A DNA stretch of 41,508 bases from Pantoea sp. alder81 (GTDB taxonomy: Bacteria; Pseudomonadota; Gammaproteobacteria; Enterobacterales; Enterobacteriaceae): contig NZ_JAIUDA010000017.1 in the NCBI RefSeq assembly GCF_020179835.1, positions 1 to 41,508 of the forward strand. The letters run 5' to 3'. The notes beneath the pieces were generated by a model, which saw only the letters and a list, made by a program, of their open reading frames with translations, was not told the origin of the DNA and did not search any database. This document shows, piece by piece, positions 15,800 to 24,480 of this stretch (positions within the stretch are counted from its first letter, which is position 1; each line of letters begins with the position of its first letter). The position numbers and the translations under genes are program-made.

Positions 15800-17149
15800 A
15801 TGTTGAGCATACTCTGGAGTTTTGTCGCCTTTATCGTGGCGCTTGGCGTACTGATCACCGTGCACGAATTTGGCCATTTTTGGGTCGCCCGCCGCTGCGG
15901 TGTCAAGGTCGAGCGTTTCTCGATTGGCTTTGGCAAAGCATTGTGGCGTCGCAGCGATCGTCAGGGCACCGAATATGTCATCGCGCTGATTCCACTCGGC
16001 GGCTACGTCAAAATGCTCGACGAGCGCGTTGAGAGCGTTCCTGCTGAATTGCGCCATCAAGCCTTCAACAACAAAACCGTGCTGCAACGTGCCTCAATCA
16101 TTGCGGCCGGTCCTATCGCTAACTTCATTTTTGCCGTTTTTGCCTACTGGGTGGTCTTCATCCATGGCGTACCGGGTGTACGCCCGGTGGTTGGCGAAAT
16201 TCTGAACGGATCCGTCGCTGCTGAAGCGCAAATTACCTCCGGTATGGAACTTAAAGCGGTAGATGGTATCGAAACGCCTGATTGGGATGCTGTGCGTATG
16301 GCGCTGATCGGTAAAATTGGCGACAGCAATGCCACGCTTACCGTCTCGCAATTTGGTGAAGAAGCCACACAGCAGAAGCAGTTAGATTTGCGCGAATGGC
16401 AATTTGAACCAGATAAACAAGATCCGGTTGTCGCGTTAGGGATTCGTCCACGTGGGCCGCAGATTGAAACGACCTTAGCGGAAGTACAGGCAAACTCACC
16501 GGCAAGCGTTGCCGGTTTGCAAGCGGGCGATAGGATCGTTAAAGTCGATGGTCAGCCGTTAACACAATGGCAGGCTTTTGCGGCACAGGTACGCGATAAT
16601 CCGCGCAAAAACATGGCGCTGGATGTTGAACGAAACGGCGAACAGGTGGCGTTGACGCTAACGCCAGAAGCAAAACCGGGTAATGAAGCGGAAGGCTTCG
16701 CGGGTGTCATCCCGCGCGTGATTCCGCTGCCTGATGAGTACAAAACGGTAAGGCAGTACGGACCCTTTGCTGCAATTGGTGAAGCCAGTGTCAAAACCTG
16801 GCAGCTGATGAAGTTAACGGTCTCAATGCTGGGCAAGTTGATAACCGGGGATGTGAAGCTGAATAACCTGAGCGGGCCAATTTCGATTGCGCAGGGTGCG
16901 GGGTTATCAGCGGAGTACGGGGTGATTTACTATCTGATGTTCCTGGCGCTGATCAGCGTCAACCTAGGGATCATCAACCTGTTCCCTCTGCCGGTATTAG
17001 ATGGTGGACATCTGCTCTTTCTGGCGATCGAAAAGATCAAAGGAGGACCGGTGTCCGAGCGAGTTCAGGACTTCAGTTATCGCATTGGCTCAATTTTGCT
17101 GGTGTTATTAATGGGGCTTGCACTTTTCAATGATTTCTCACGTCTGTAA
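15800..17149 (+). CDS. rseP: RseP, site-2 intramembrane zinc protease
   Basis: Inner-membrane protease that makes the second cut in anti-sigma factor RseA to release sigmaE, and clears signal-peptide remnants. It has 449 residues against 450 in E. coli. The metal-binding HEFGH is at 22-26 in the first membrane segment, and the third ligand is D401 in the LDGGH motif. Two periplasmic PDZ domains lie between (about 125-220 and 220-310, the latter with PASVAGLQAGDRIVKVDGQP). gagg precedes the ATG. It sits directly upstream of bamA and skp, which are themselves sigmaE targets in E. coli, so the protease lies in the envelope-stress regulon it controls. Confidence 0.97.
   Translation: MLSILWSFVAFIVALGVLITVHEFGHFWVARRCGVKVERFSIGFGKALWRRSDRQGTEYVIALIPLGGYVKMLDERVESVPAELRHQAFNNKTVLQRASIIAAGPIANFIFAVFAYWVVFIHGVPGVRPVVGEILNGSVAAEAQITSGMELKAVDGIETPDWDAVRMALIGKIGDSNATLTVSQFGEEATQQKQLDLREWQFEPDKQDPVVALGIRPRGPQIETTLAEVQANSPASVAGLQAGDRIVKVDGQPLTQWQAFAAQVRDNPRKNMALDVERNGEQVALTLTPEAKPGNEAEGFAGVIPRVIPLPDEYKTVRQYGPFAAIGEASVKTWQLMKLTVSMLGKLITGDVKLNNLSGPISIAQGAGLSAEYGVIYYLMFLALISVNLGIINLFPLPVLDGGHLLFLAIEKIKGGPVSERVQDFSYRIGSILLVLLMGLALFNDFSRL
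17120..17147 (+). promoter_or_regulatory. Possible sigmaE promoter for bamA inside the rseP 3' end
   Basis: GCACTT (17120-17125) resembles the sigmaE -35 GAACTT with one mismatch. After 16 bp comes GTCTGT (17142-17147), similar to the -10 TCTGA class. E. coli has a sigmaE promoter upstream of bamA in this area. The match is partial and partly constrained by coding sequence, so this is only a candidate. Confidence 0.3.
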
Positions 17150-17200
17150 TAGCTGGAACGCAGACAGGCGCGGGATGTGTTAGGAAAACGCATAACAACG

Positions 17201-19612
17201 ATGGCGATGAAAAAGTTGCTCATAGCGTCGCTGCTGTTCAGCAGCGCCACCGTTTACGGTGCAGACGATTTCGTAGTGAAGGACATTCATTTCGAAGGTC
17301 TCCAGCGAGTCGCCGTCGGCGCGGCTCTGCTCAGCATGCCCGTACGTGTCGGTGATACGATTTCTGACGACGACGTCAGAAACACCATTCGCTCACTGTT
17401 CGCCACTGGCAACTTTGAAGATGTGCAGGTTCTGCGCGACGGTACAACCCTGATTGTTCAGGTGAAAGAACGTCCGACCATTGCCAGCATCACTTTCTCC
17501 GGTAATAAAGCGGTGAAAGAAGAGCAACTGAAGCAAAACCTTGAAGCTTCGGGTGTGCGCGTCGGTGAAGCACTCGACCGCACCACGCTCTCTTCGATTG
17601 AGAAGGGCCTGGAAGACTTCTACTACAGCGTCGGTAAATACACCGCCAGCGTGAAAGCGATTGCGACACCGCTGCCGCGTAACCGTGTGGATCTGAAGTT
17701 CGTCTTCCAGGAAGGCGTTTCTGCTCAGATTCAGCAGATCAACATCGTCGGCAACAAAGCCTTTAGCTCTGACGAACTGATCTCGCGCTTCTCACTGCGT
17801 GATGAAGTGCCATGGTGGAACGTGGTAGGCGATCGTAAATACCAGAAACAAAAGCTGGCCGGGGATCTTGAGACCCTGCGTAGCTTCTATCTGGATCGCG
17901 GTTATGCGCGCTTCAACATCGATTCAACTCAGGTGAGCCTGACGCCAGATAAAAAAGGCATCTACATCACCGTGAACATCAACGAAGGCGATCAGTACAA
18001 GATTGCCGGCGTGATCGTGAACGGCAGCATGGCGGGCCATTCTGCTGAAATCGAAAAAATGACGCGTATTCCATCGGGTGAGCTGTATAACGGCACCAAA
18101 GTCACGCAGATGGAAGACGACATCAAAAAACTGCTGGGTCGTTATGGCTATGCCTATCCGCGTGTGGTGACACAGCCGGAAATTAACGACGCAGACAAAA
18201 CCGTTAAACTGCACATCAATGTGGATGCCGGTAACCGTTATTACGTGCGCAAAGTGCGCTTCGAAGGTAACGACACGTCGAAAGATGCCGTGCTGCGCCG
18301 TGAGATGCGTCAGATGGAAGGCGCCTGGTTGGGCAGTGACCTGGTTGATCAGGGTAAAGAGCGTCTGAACCGTACCGGTTACTTTGAAACCGTCGATGTG
18401 GACACTCAGCGTGTGCCAGGTTCTCCGGACCAGGTAGACGTCGTTTACAAGGTTAAAGAGCGTAACACCGGTACCTTCAACTTTGGTGTCGGTTACGGTA
18501 CTGAAAGTGGCGTCAGCTTCCAGGTGGGTGTGACCCAGGAAAACTGGCTCGGCACCGGCAATACCGTTGGCATCAGCGGTACCAAAAACGATTACCAAAC
18601 CTATGCTGAATTCTCACTGACCGATCCGTATTTCACGGTCGACGGTGTGAGCCTCGGTGGTCGCGTTTTCTATAACGACTTTAAAGCGGATGATGCTGAT
18701 CTGTCTGACTACACCAACAGAAGTTATGGTGTGGATGGCACGTTGGGCTTCCCAGTTAATGAAAACAACACATTACGTGTCGGCCTGGGTTATGTGCATA
18801 ACGACCTGTCTAACATGCAGCCGCAGGTTGCGATGTGGCGTTATCTTGACTCGGTTGGTCGTCATCAGGGTCTGAATGATGATGGTGATTTCTCAGCAGA
18901 TGATTTCACCTTCAACTACGGTTGGACGTATAACACGCTTGACCGCGGTTTCTTCCCAACCAAGGGTAACCGTACCAACCTGAACGGCAAAGTGACCATT
19001 CCAGGTTCTGACAACGCCTTCTACAAAGCGACGTTGGATACCCAGCAGTACGTGCCATTGAACCGTGATGGCACCTGGGTGGTGCTGGGACGTGGCCGTG
19101 TAGGATATGGTGACGGGCTCGGTGGAAAAGAGATGCCGTTCTATGAGAACTTCTACGGCGGTGGTTCAAGTACGGTTCGTGGCTTCCAGTCCAATACCAT
19201 TGGTCCGAAAGCGGCTTATCTGAACGATCACTCGTCCACCTGTAATCTGACCGATGCTAACGGTATCTGTAAGTCAGATGATGCGGTGGGTGGTAACGCC
19301 ATGGCGATTGCCAGCCTTGAGCTGATCACGCCAACGCCGTTCCTGAGCGAGAAATACGCTAACTCAGTCCGTACTTCGGTGTTTATGGATGCCGGTACTG
19401 TCTGGGATACCAAATGGCAGAACACCGCAGAAACACGTGCGGCGGGGATTCCGGACTACAGCGATCCGAATAACATTCGTGTCTCTGCGGGTGTCGCCCT
19501 GCAATGGATGTCGCCATTAGGTCCGCTGGTATTCTCATATGCTCAGCCGATGAAGAAAGTCGAGGGAGACAAGTCAGAGCAGTTCCAGTTTAACATTGGT
19601 AAAACCTGGTAA
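17201..19612 (+). CDS. bamA: BamA, outer-membrane protein assembly factor
   Basis: Essential Omp85-family core of the BAM complex that inserts beta-barrel proteins into the outer membrane. It has 803 residues (E. coli 810). The signal peptide is MAMKKLLIASLLFSSATVYG, then A. Five POTRA domains span about 22-420 (e.g. VKDIHFEGLQRVAVGAALL and IASITFSGNKAVKEEQLKQN). A 16-strand barrel follows, with the conserved loop-6 VRGF motif in GGGSSTVRGFQSN. It ends with the outer-membrane targeting signal FNIGKTW. The start at 17201 is preferred to an upstream GTG because the signal peptide begins there. Surface loops differ from E. coli (e.g. after GPKAAYLND), as expected for phage-exposed parts. skp follows. 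Confidence 0.97.
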   Translation: MAMKKLLIASLLFSSATVYGADDFVVKDIHFEGLQRVAVGAALLSMPVRVGDTISDDDVRNTIRSLFATGNFEDVQVLRDGTTLIVQVKERPTIASITFSGNKAVKEEQLKQNLEASGVRVGEALDRTTLSSIEKGLEDFYYSVGKYTASVKAIATPLPRNRVDLKFVFQEGVSAQIQQINIVGNKAFSSDELISRFSLRDEVPWWNVVGDRKYQKQKLAGDLETLRSFYLDRGYARFNIDSTQVSLTPDKKGIYITVNINEGDQYKIAGVIVNGSMAGHSAEIEKMTRIPSGELYNGTKVTQMEDDIKKLLGRYGYAYPRVVTQPEINDADKTVKLHINVDAGNRYYVRKVRFEGNDTSKDAVLRREMRQMEGAWLGSDLVDQGKERLNRTGYFETVDVDTQRVPGSPDQVDVVYKVKERNTGTFNFGVGYGTESGVSFQVGVTQENWLGTGNTVGISGTKNDYQTYAEFSLTDPYFTVDGVSLGGRVFYNDFKADDADLSDYTNRSYGVDGTLGFPVNENNTLRVGLGYVHNDLSNMQPQVAMWRYLDSVGRHQGLNDDGDFSADDFTFNYGWTYNTLDRGFFPTKGNRTNLNGKVTIPGSDNAFYKATLDTQQYVPLNRDGTWVVLGRGRVGYGDGLGGKEMPFYENFYGGGSSTVRGFQSNTIGPKAAYLNDHSSTCNLTDANGICKSDDAVGGNAMAIASLELITPTPFLSEKYANSVRTSVFMDAGTVWDTKWQNTAETRAAGIPDYSDPNNIRVSAGVALQWMSPLGPLVFSYAQPMKKVEGDKSEQFQFNIGKTW

Positions 19613-19707
19613 GGCTCTGAACAAGGAAGTGAATATACCGTCTTGCATCCGTGTCGCGCATGAGCGTGACACGCTGCAAACACACACGTTGAGGTAAGGA
19701 GTTTATA

Positions 19708-20208
19708 GTGAAAAAGTTGTTCTGTGCTGCTGCTCTGGGTGTTGCATTAGCTGCTTCTGCGGGTGCCCAGGCGGCCGATAAAATCGCCGTCGTGAACCTG
19801 AGCCAGGTTTTCCAGCAATCTCCGCAGCGTGCCGCTGTTGCTAAACAGCTTGAGGGTGAGTTCTCAAGCCGTGCTTCTGACCTCCAGTCGCAGCAGCAGA
19901 AAATCCAGGGCGAAATCCAGGATCTGCAGCGTAATGCGTCAACCATGAAGGCCAGCGACCGCACCAAGAAAGAGAAGCAGATTGCTTCTGAGCGTGCTGC
20001 CTTTGAACAGAAAGCGCAGGCTTTCGACAAAGACAACCAGACTCGTCAGATGCAGGAGCGTAACAAGCTGCTGGCTAAAATCCAGACCGCTGTACAGTCT
20101 GTAGCAAAAAGCGATGGTTACGATCTGGTGCTGGATTCTCAGGCCGTTCTGTACTCTTCTGCTGATGCTAAAGACATCACTGCTGACGTTGTAAAACAGG
20201 TTAAATAA
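19708..20208 (+). CDS. skp: Skp, periplasmic outer-membrane protein chaperone
   Basis: Trimeric periplasmic chaperone that holds unfolded outer-membrane proteins on their way to BamA. It has 166 residues (E. coli 161). A signal peptide is cleaved near GAQA/AD. A beta core and long coiled-coil arms (rich in Q, K and E, about 45-125) follow, with the C-terminal KDITADVVKQVK matching E. coli. The start is GTG at 19708, with taagga 7-8 bases upstream; E. coli skp also starts with GTG. The arm sequence is clearly more diverged from E. coli than neighbouring genes, normal for a coiled coil. lpxD starts 3 bp after the stop. Confidence 0.95.
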   Translation: MKKLFCAAALGVALAASAGAQAADKIAVVNLSQVFQQSPQRAAVAKQLEGEFSSRASDLQSQQQKIQGEIQDLQRNASTMKASDRTKKEKQIASERAAFEQKAQAFDKDNQTRQMQERNKLLAKIQTAVQSVAKSDGYDLVLDSQAVLYSSADAKDITADVVKQVK

Positions 20209-20211
20209 TCG

Positions 20212-21237
20212 ATGTCATCAATTCGACTGGCTGATTTAGCCCAGCAGTTGGATGCAGAATTGCACGGAGATGGCGATATCGTCATCTCCGGCATTGCTTC
20301 TATGCAATCCGCCACCACTGGTCAAATCACTTTTCTTGCAAACAGCCGCTACCGCGAGCAGCTCGCTCATATCCAGGCTTCAGCCGTGGTGCTGACGGAA
20401 GCGGATCTGGAGTGGTGTAAAACCGCTGCCCTGGTGGTGAAAAATCCTTACCTTACGTACGCTCGCATGGCACAACTGCTGGACACAACGCCGCAGCCCG
20501 CGCAGAATATCGCGCCCAGTGCGGTGATCGATCCGACAGCGACGCTGGGTAAGAACGTTTCGGTGGGTGCGAATGCGGTGATCGAATCTGGCGTTGAGCT
20601 GGGTGACGACGTCGTAATTGGCGCAGGATGTTTTGTTGGTAAGCAGACGCGTATCGGTCGCGGCTCACGTTTGTGGGCTAACGTCACGATTTACCACGAG
20701 ATCCAGATTGGTCAGGATTGTCTGATTCAATCCGGCACCGTTATCGGCGCCGATGGTTTCGGGTATGCTAACGACCGTGGCAATTGGGTGAAAATTCCAC
20801 AGCTGGGTACTGTCGTGATTGGGGATCGGGTAGAAATTGGTGCCTGTACCACTATCGATCGCGGTGCACTGGATAACACTCTGATCGGCAATGGTGTTAT
20901 CATAGACAACCAGTGTCAGATTGCGCACAACGTTGTGATTGGAGATAACACGGCCGTTGCGGGCGGTGTGATCATGGCGGGTAGTCTGAAGATTGGACGT
21001 TATTGTATGATTGGCGGCGCCAGCGTCATTAACGGCCATATGGAAATCTGTGACAAAGTGACCGTAACGGGCATGGGCATGGTAATGCGCCCGATCACAG
21101 AGCCTGGGGTATACTCATCGGGTATCCCACTGCAACCCAACAAAACCTGGCGTAAAACGGCAGCCCTGGTGATGAATATCGATGAAATAAGCAAACGCTT
21201 AAAAGCCATCGAACGTAAGGTCGGCAAAGACGACTAA
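20212..21237 (+). CDS. lpxD: LpxD, UDP-3-O-(3-hydroxyacyl)glucosamine N-acyltransferase
   Basis: Third step of lipid A synthesis: transfers a 3-hydroxyacyl chain from ACP to the amine of UDP-3-O-acylglucosamine. At 341 residues it equals E. coli LpxD. An N-terminal uridine-binding domain (about 1-100) is followed by hexapeptide repeats forming the left-handed helix (VIDPTATLGKNVSVGANAVI onward). Catalytic H239 is in CQIAHNVVIGDNTAVAGG. The C-terminal helices end SKRLKAIERKVGKDD. It is translationally close-coupled to skp (3 bp). A 193-bp gap with a strong hairpin follows before fabZ. Confidence 0.97.
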   Translation: MSSIRLADLAQQLDAELHGDGDIVISGIASMQSATTGQITFLANSRYREQLAHIQASAVVLTEADLEWCKTAALVVKNPYLTYARMAQLLDTTPQPAQNIAPSAVIDPTATLGKNVSVGANAVIESGVELGDDVVIGAGCFVGKQTRIGRGSRLWANVTIYHEIQIGQDCLIQSGTVIGADGFGYANDRGNWVKIPQLGTVVIGDRVEIGACTTIDRGALDNTLIGNGVIIDNQCQIAHNVVIGDNTAVAGGVIMAGSLKIGRYCMIGGASVINGHMEICDKVTVTGMGMVMRPITEPGVYSSGIPLQPNKTWRKTAALVMNIDEISKRLKAIERKVGKDD

Positions 21238-21352
21238 ACGCATCCCAGCTACCCGCTTTCATAAAAAAGCAGCGTGCCCTCTTGCAACTTCGGCTTAACC
21301 CGAAAGAGTAAGAAGGTCTCTCAGGAAAGCGTTACGCCACCGAACTGATTTG

Positions 21353-21388
21353 CGGCCTGCGGAGGATCATTTTGATCTGTGCAGGCCG
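21353..21388 (+). promoter_or_regulatory. Long hairpin in the lpxD-fabZ leader
   Basis: CGGCCTGC (21353-21360) pairs with GCAGGCCG (21381-21388), and inside it GATCA (21365-21369) pairs with TGATC (21373-21377). The hairpin ends 42 bases before the fabZ TTG and has no following T-run, so it does not look like a simple terminator. It could be an mRNA processing, pausing or binding site. The rest of the 193-bp gap holds no gene or clear promoter. Confidence 0.45.
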
Positions 21389-21430
21389 TGTTATTATTGC
21401 CATCAGATTTTTTAGGACAGGAAGAGTATT

Positions 21431-21886
21431 TTGACAACTGAAACGCATACTCTGAAAATCGAAGAGATTTTAGAACTGCTGCCGCACCGCTATCCGTTCT
21501 TGCTGGTTGACCGCGTGCTGGAATTTGAAGAGCATAAATATCTGCGTGCGGTGAAGAACGTTTCTGTTAATGAACCGTTTTTCCAGGGACACTTCCCTGG
21601 TAAGCCGATTTTCCCAGGCGTTCTGATTCTGGAAGCAATGGCGCAGGCAACGGGTATTCTGGCGTTCAAAAGCGTTGGGAAACTGGAACCGGGCGAGCTG
21701 TACTACTTCGCCGGTATCGACGAAGCCCGCTTCAAACGTCCAGTGGTACCGGGCGATCAGATGATTATGGAAGTGACCTTCGAGAAAACTCGTCGTGGTC
21801 TGACGCGCTTCAAAGGCGTGGCAACTGTAGACGGCAAGATTGTCTGTGAAGCGACCATGATGTGTGCCCGTAGCCGGGAGGCATAA
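21431..21886 (+). CDS. fabZ: FabZ, 3-hydroxyacyl-ACP dehydratase
   Basis: Hot-dog-fold dehydratase of fatty acid elongation, producing trans-2-enoyl-ACP. It competes with LpxA for 3-hydroxymyristoyl-ACP and so balances phospholipid and lipid A. At 151 residues it equals E. coli FabZ. The catalytic His is in FFQGHFPGKPIFPGV and the Glu in LILEAMAQATG. The start is TTG at 21431, with caggaag upstream; E. coli fabZ also uses TTG. lpxA starts 3 bp after its stop, so the two competing enzymes are made from adjacent cistrons. Confidence 0.97.
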   Translation: MTTETHTLKIEEILELLPHRYPFLLVDRVLEFEEHKYLRAVKNVSVNEPFFQGHFPGKPIFPGVLILEAMAQATGILAFKSVGKLEPGELYYFAGIDEARFKRPVVPGDQMIMEVTFEKTRRGLTRFKGVATVDGKIVCEATMMCARSREA

Positions 21887-21889
21887 TTA

Positions 21890-22678
21890 GTGATTGATTC
21901 AACCGCCAACATTCATCCCAGTTCCGTCATTGAAGAAGGTGCCGTCATCGGCGCCAATGTTCACATCGGCCCGTTCTGCTTTGTCGGCGCTAACGTGGAA
22001 ATTGGTGAAGGTACGGTGCTCAAATCGCACGTGGTGGTGAACGGCCACACGCGCATCGGCAAAGATAATCAGATCTATCAGTTTGCTTCGATTGGTGAAG
22101 TGAACCAGGACCTGAAATATGCCGGTGAACCGACCCGTGTTGAAATCGGCGATCGTAACCGCATCCGCGAGAGCGTCACCATTCATCGTGGCACCACGCA
22201 GGGCGGCAACCTTACCAAAATTGGCAGTGATAACCTGCTGATGGTCAATGCGCACATTGCGCATGACTGTGTGATTGGTAACCGTTGCATCTTCGCCAAC
22301 AACGCCACGCTGGGCGGCCATGTCACCGTAGATGATTTCGCGATTATTGGCGGTATGACAGCAGTACACCAGTGGTGCACCATTGGCGCACACGTGATGG
22401 TTGGTGGTTGTTCAGGCGTCGCCCAGGATGTGCCGCCGTACGTTATCGCGCAGGGTAACCACGCGACGCCGTTCGGTATTAACATCGAAGGTCTTAAGCG
22501 TCGTGGCTTTAGCAAAGAAGCACTGCACGCCATTCGCAATGCGTACAAGCTGCTTTACCGCAGTGGTAAAACGCTGGATGAAGTGAAACCAGAGATTGAA
22601 GAGCTGGCAAAACAACATAGCGAAGTACAGCCTTTCTACGATTTCTTTGCTCGTTCAACACGTGGATTGATTCGTTAA
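21890..22678 (+). CDS. lpxA: LpxA, UDP-N-acetylglucosamine acyltransferase
   Basis: First enzyme of lipid A synthesis: reversibly adds 3-hydroxymyristate from ACP to the 3-OH of UDP-GlcNAc. At 262 residues it equals E. coli LpxA. Left-handed beta-helix hexapeptides run from about residue 5 to 190. The catalytic His lies in NAHIAHDCVIGNRCIFANNA, and GNHATPFGINIEGLKRRGFS leads into the C-terminal helices. The start is GTG at 21890, with gggagg upstream, as in E. coli. lpxB starts 3 bp after the stop. fabZ, lpxA and lpxB are tightly packed and surely one transcript. Confidence 0.97.
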   Translation: MIDSTANIHPSSVIEEGAVIGANVHIGPFCFVGANVEIGEGTVLKSHVVVNGHTRIGKDNQIYQFASIGEVNQDLKYAGEPTRVEIGDRNRIRESVTIHRGTTQGGNLTKIGSDNLLMVNAHIAHDCVIGNRCIFANNATLGGHVTVDDFAIIGGMTAVHQWCTIGAHVMVGGCSGVAQDVPPYVIAQGNHATPFGINIEGLKRRGFSKEALHAIRNAYKLLYRSGKTLDEVKPEIEELAKQHSEVQPFYDFFARSTRGLIR

Positions 22679-22681
22679 TCC

Positions 22682-23830
22682 ATGTCAGTGCGTCCCTTAA
22701 CGATTGCCCTGGTCGCCGGAGAAACCTCCGGCGATATTCTTGGTGCAGGTCTCATTCGTGCGCTCAAAGCGCGTCATCCTGATGCCCGCTTTGTGGGCGT
22801 TGCCGGTCCGCTCATGCAAGCTGAGGGCTGTGAAGCCTGGTATGAGATGGAAGAGCTGGCGGTAATGGGCATTGTTGAAGTGCTCGGTCGCTTGCGTCGC
22901 TTGCTAAAAATTCGCAAGGATTTGACGCAACGCTTCACCGAACTCAAGCCGGATGTGTTTGTTGGCATTGATGCGCCAGACTTTAACATCACGCTGGAAG
23001 GCAGCCTGAAGCGCAAGGGTATTCGCACCATTCATTACGTCAGTCCCTCGGTTTGGGCCTGGCGACAAAAGCGTGTGTTCAAAATTGGCCGTAATACCAA
23101 TCTGGTATTGGCGTTTTTGCCGTTTGAAAAAGCGTTTTATGATCGATTCAATGTACCTTGCCGTTTTATCGGTCACACCATGGCCGATGCGATGCCGCTG
23201 CAGCCGGATAAGTCCGCTGCACGACATGAATTAGGTATCGCTGACGATGCTATTTGCCTTGGCTTGTTGCCGGGCAGCCGTGGTGCAGAAGTGGAAATGC
23301 TAAGTGCAGATTTCCTGCGAGCGGCGCAGTTGCTGCGTCAGCGCTATCCCACGCTGGAAATCGTCGTGCCACTAGTGAACGCCAAACGTCGTGAACAGTT
23401 TGAGCAGATTAAAGCTGAAGTGGCGCCTGAGCTGCCGATGCATTTGCTGGATGGCAAAGGCCGTCAGGCCATGATCGCCAGCGATGCGGCGATTCTCGCC
23501 TCGGGCACTGCCGCGCTGGAATGCATGCTGGCGAAGTGTCCGATGGTGGTGGGTTACCGCATGAAGCCTTTCACCTTCTGGTTAGCAAAACGTCTGGTGA
23601 AAACACCGTATGTTTCGCTGCCCAATTTGCTGGCTGGCCGCGAGCTGGTGAAAGAGTTACTGCAGGAAGAGTGCCAGCCGGAAGCACTGGCGGCTGCACT
23701 CGAACCATTGCTGCATGCCGGGCCAGAGCGCGATGTGCTGCTGAATACCTTCAACGAATTACATCAACAGATTCGCTGGAATGCCGATGAGCAGGCCGCG
23801 GATGCCGTACTGGAGATCGTCAATGGCTGA
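22682..23830 (+). CDS. lpxB: LpxB, lipid A disaccharide synthase
   Basis: Peripheral inner-membrane GT19 glycosyltransferase that joins UDP-2,3-diacylglucosamine and lipid X into the beta-1,6 disaccharide. At 382 residues it equals E. coli LpxB. Two Rossmann-like halves are visible: the N-terminal AGETSGDILGAGLIRALK and FVGIDAPDFN, and the C-terminal LLPGSRGAEVEML, AILASGTAALE and MVVGYRM. PSVWAWRQKRVFKIG is the conserved acceptor-side segment. Its last 8 bases overlap the rnhB start, indicating translational coupling. Confidence 0.97.
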   Translation: MSVRPLTIALVAGETSGDILGAGLIRALKARHPDARFVGVAGPLMQAEGCEAWYEMEELAVMGIVEVLGRLRRLLKIRKDLTQRFTELKPDVFVGIDAPDFNITLEGSLKRKGIRTIHYVSPSVWAWRQKRVFKIGRNTNLVLAFLPFEKAFYDRFNVPCRFIGHTMADAMPLQPDKSAARHELGIADDAICLGLLPGSRGAEVEMLSADFLRAAQLLRQRYPTLEIVVPLVNAKRREQFEQIKAEVAPELPMHLLDGKGRQAMIASDAAILASGTAALECMLAKCPMVVGYRMKPFTFWLAKRLVKTPYVSLPNLLAGRELVKELLQEECQPEALAAALEPLLHAGPERDVLLNTFNELHQQIRWNADEQAADAVLEIVNG

Positions 23831-24449
23831 GTTTATCTACCCTAACGCGCAGCGCATTGCCGGCGTCGATGAAGTGGGGCGTGGCCCGTTGGTGGGTGCC
23901 GTTGTCACCGCCGCAGTGATCCTCGATCCCGCTAATCCGATTAATGGTTTGGCCGATTCAAAAAAACTCTCTGAAAAGCGCCGACTGGCGCTGTATGACG
24001 AGATCAAAGAGAAAGCGCTGGCCTGGAGCCTCGGTCGTGCGGAGCCTGAAGAGATTGATCAGATCAACATCCTGCATGCCACTATGCTGGCGATGCAGCG
24101 TGCGGTAGCGGGTTTGCCTGTTACGCCTGACTTTGTCTTGATCGATGGCAATCGTTGCCCGGCATTACCGATGCCATCTCAGGCGGTAGTGAAGGGTGAT
24201 AGTCTGGTGCAAGAGATCAGCGCGGCCTCGATCATTGCTAAAGTGACACGCGATCGTGAGATGGCGGAACTTGATCTGCTGTTCCCGCAATATGGTTTTG
24301 CCCAGCACAAGGGCTATCCAACGGCGTTGCACATGGAAAAACTGACGCAGTTTGGTGCCACGCCACATCATCGTCGCAGCTTTGCGCCGGTGCGTAATGC
24401 CCTGATGGATGCTGATGTGCTGGCCGCGCGTCAGCCGACTACGCTTTAA
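23823..24449 (+). CDS. rnhB: RnhB, ribonuclease HII
   Basis: Endonuclease that nicks 5' of ribonucleotides embedded in DNA to start ribonucleotide excision repair. It has 208 residues (E. coli 198; the extra residues are at the C-terminus). Active-site carboxylates D16 and E17 are in GVDEVGRGPLVGAVV, D108 is in LIDGNRCP, and the fourth follows in AELDLLFPQYG. ISAASIIAKVTRDREM and AQHKGYPT are family motifs. The ATG at 23823 overlaps the lpxB stop by 8 bp; a longer upstream frame lies wholly inside lpxB and is rejected. Confidence 0.96.
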   Translation: MAEFIYPNAQRIAGVDEVGRGPLVGAVVTAAVILDPANPINGLADSKKLSEKRRLALYDEIKEKALAWSLGRAEPEEIDQINILHATMLAMQRAVAGLPVTPDFVLIDGNRCPALPMPSQAVVKGDSLVQEISAASIIAKVTRDREMAELDLLFPQYGFAQHKGYPTALHMEKLTQFGATPHHRRSFAPVRNALMDADVLAARQPTTL

Positions 24450-24480
24450 TAGCCTGACGCTGTTTTAACCGGAAACTGAT

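Noticed and set aside
17924..18598. 224-residue minus-strand frame inside bamA
   Set aside because: Antisense shadow; the plus strand is unambiguous BamA POTRA and barrel sequence.
21372..21400. Promoter for fabZ with TTGATC as -35
   Set aside because: No -10 of adequate quality lies at 16-18 bp; the visible TATTAT is only 14 bp away.
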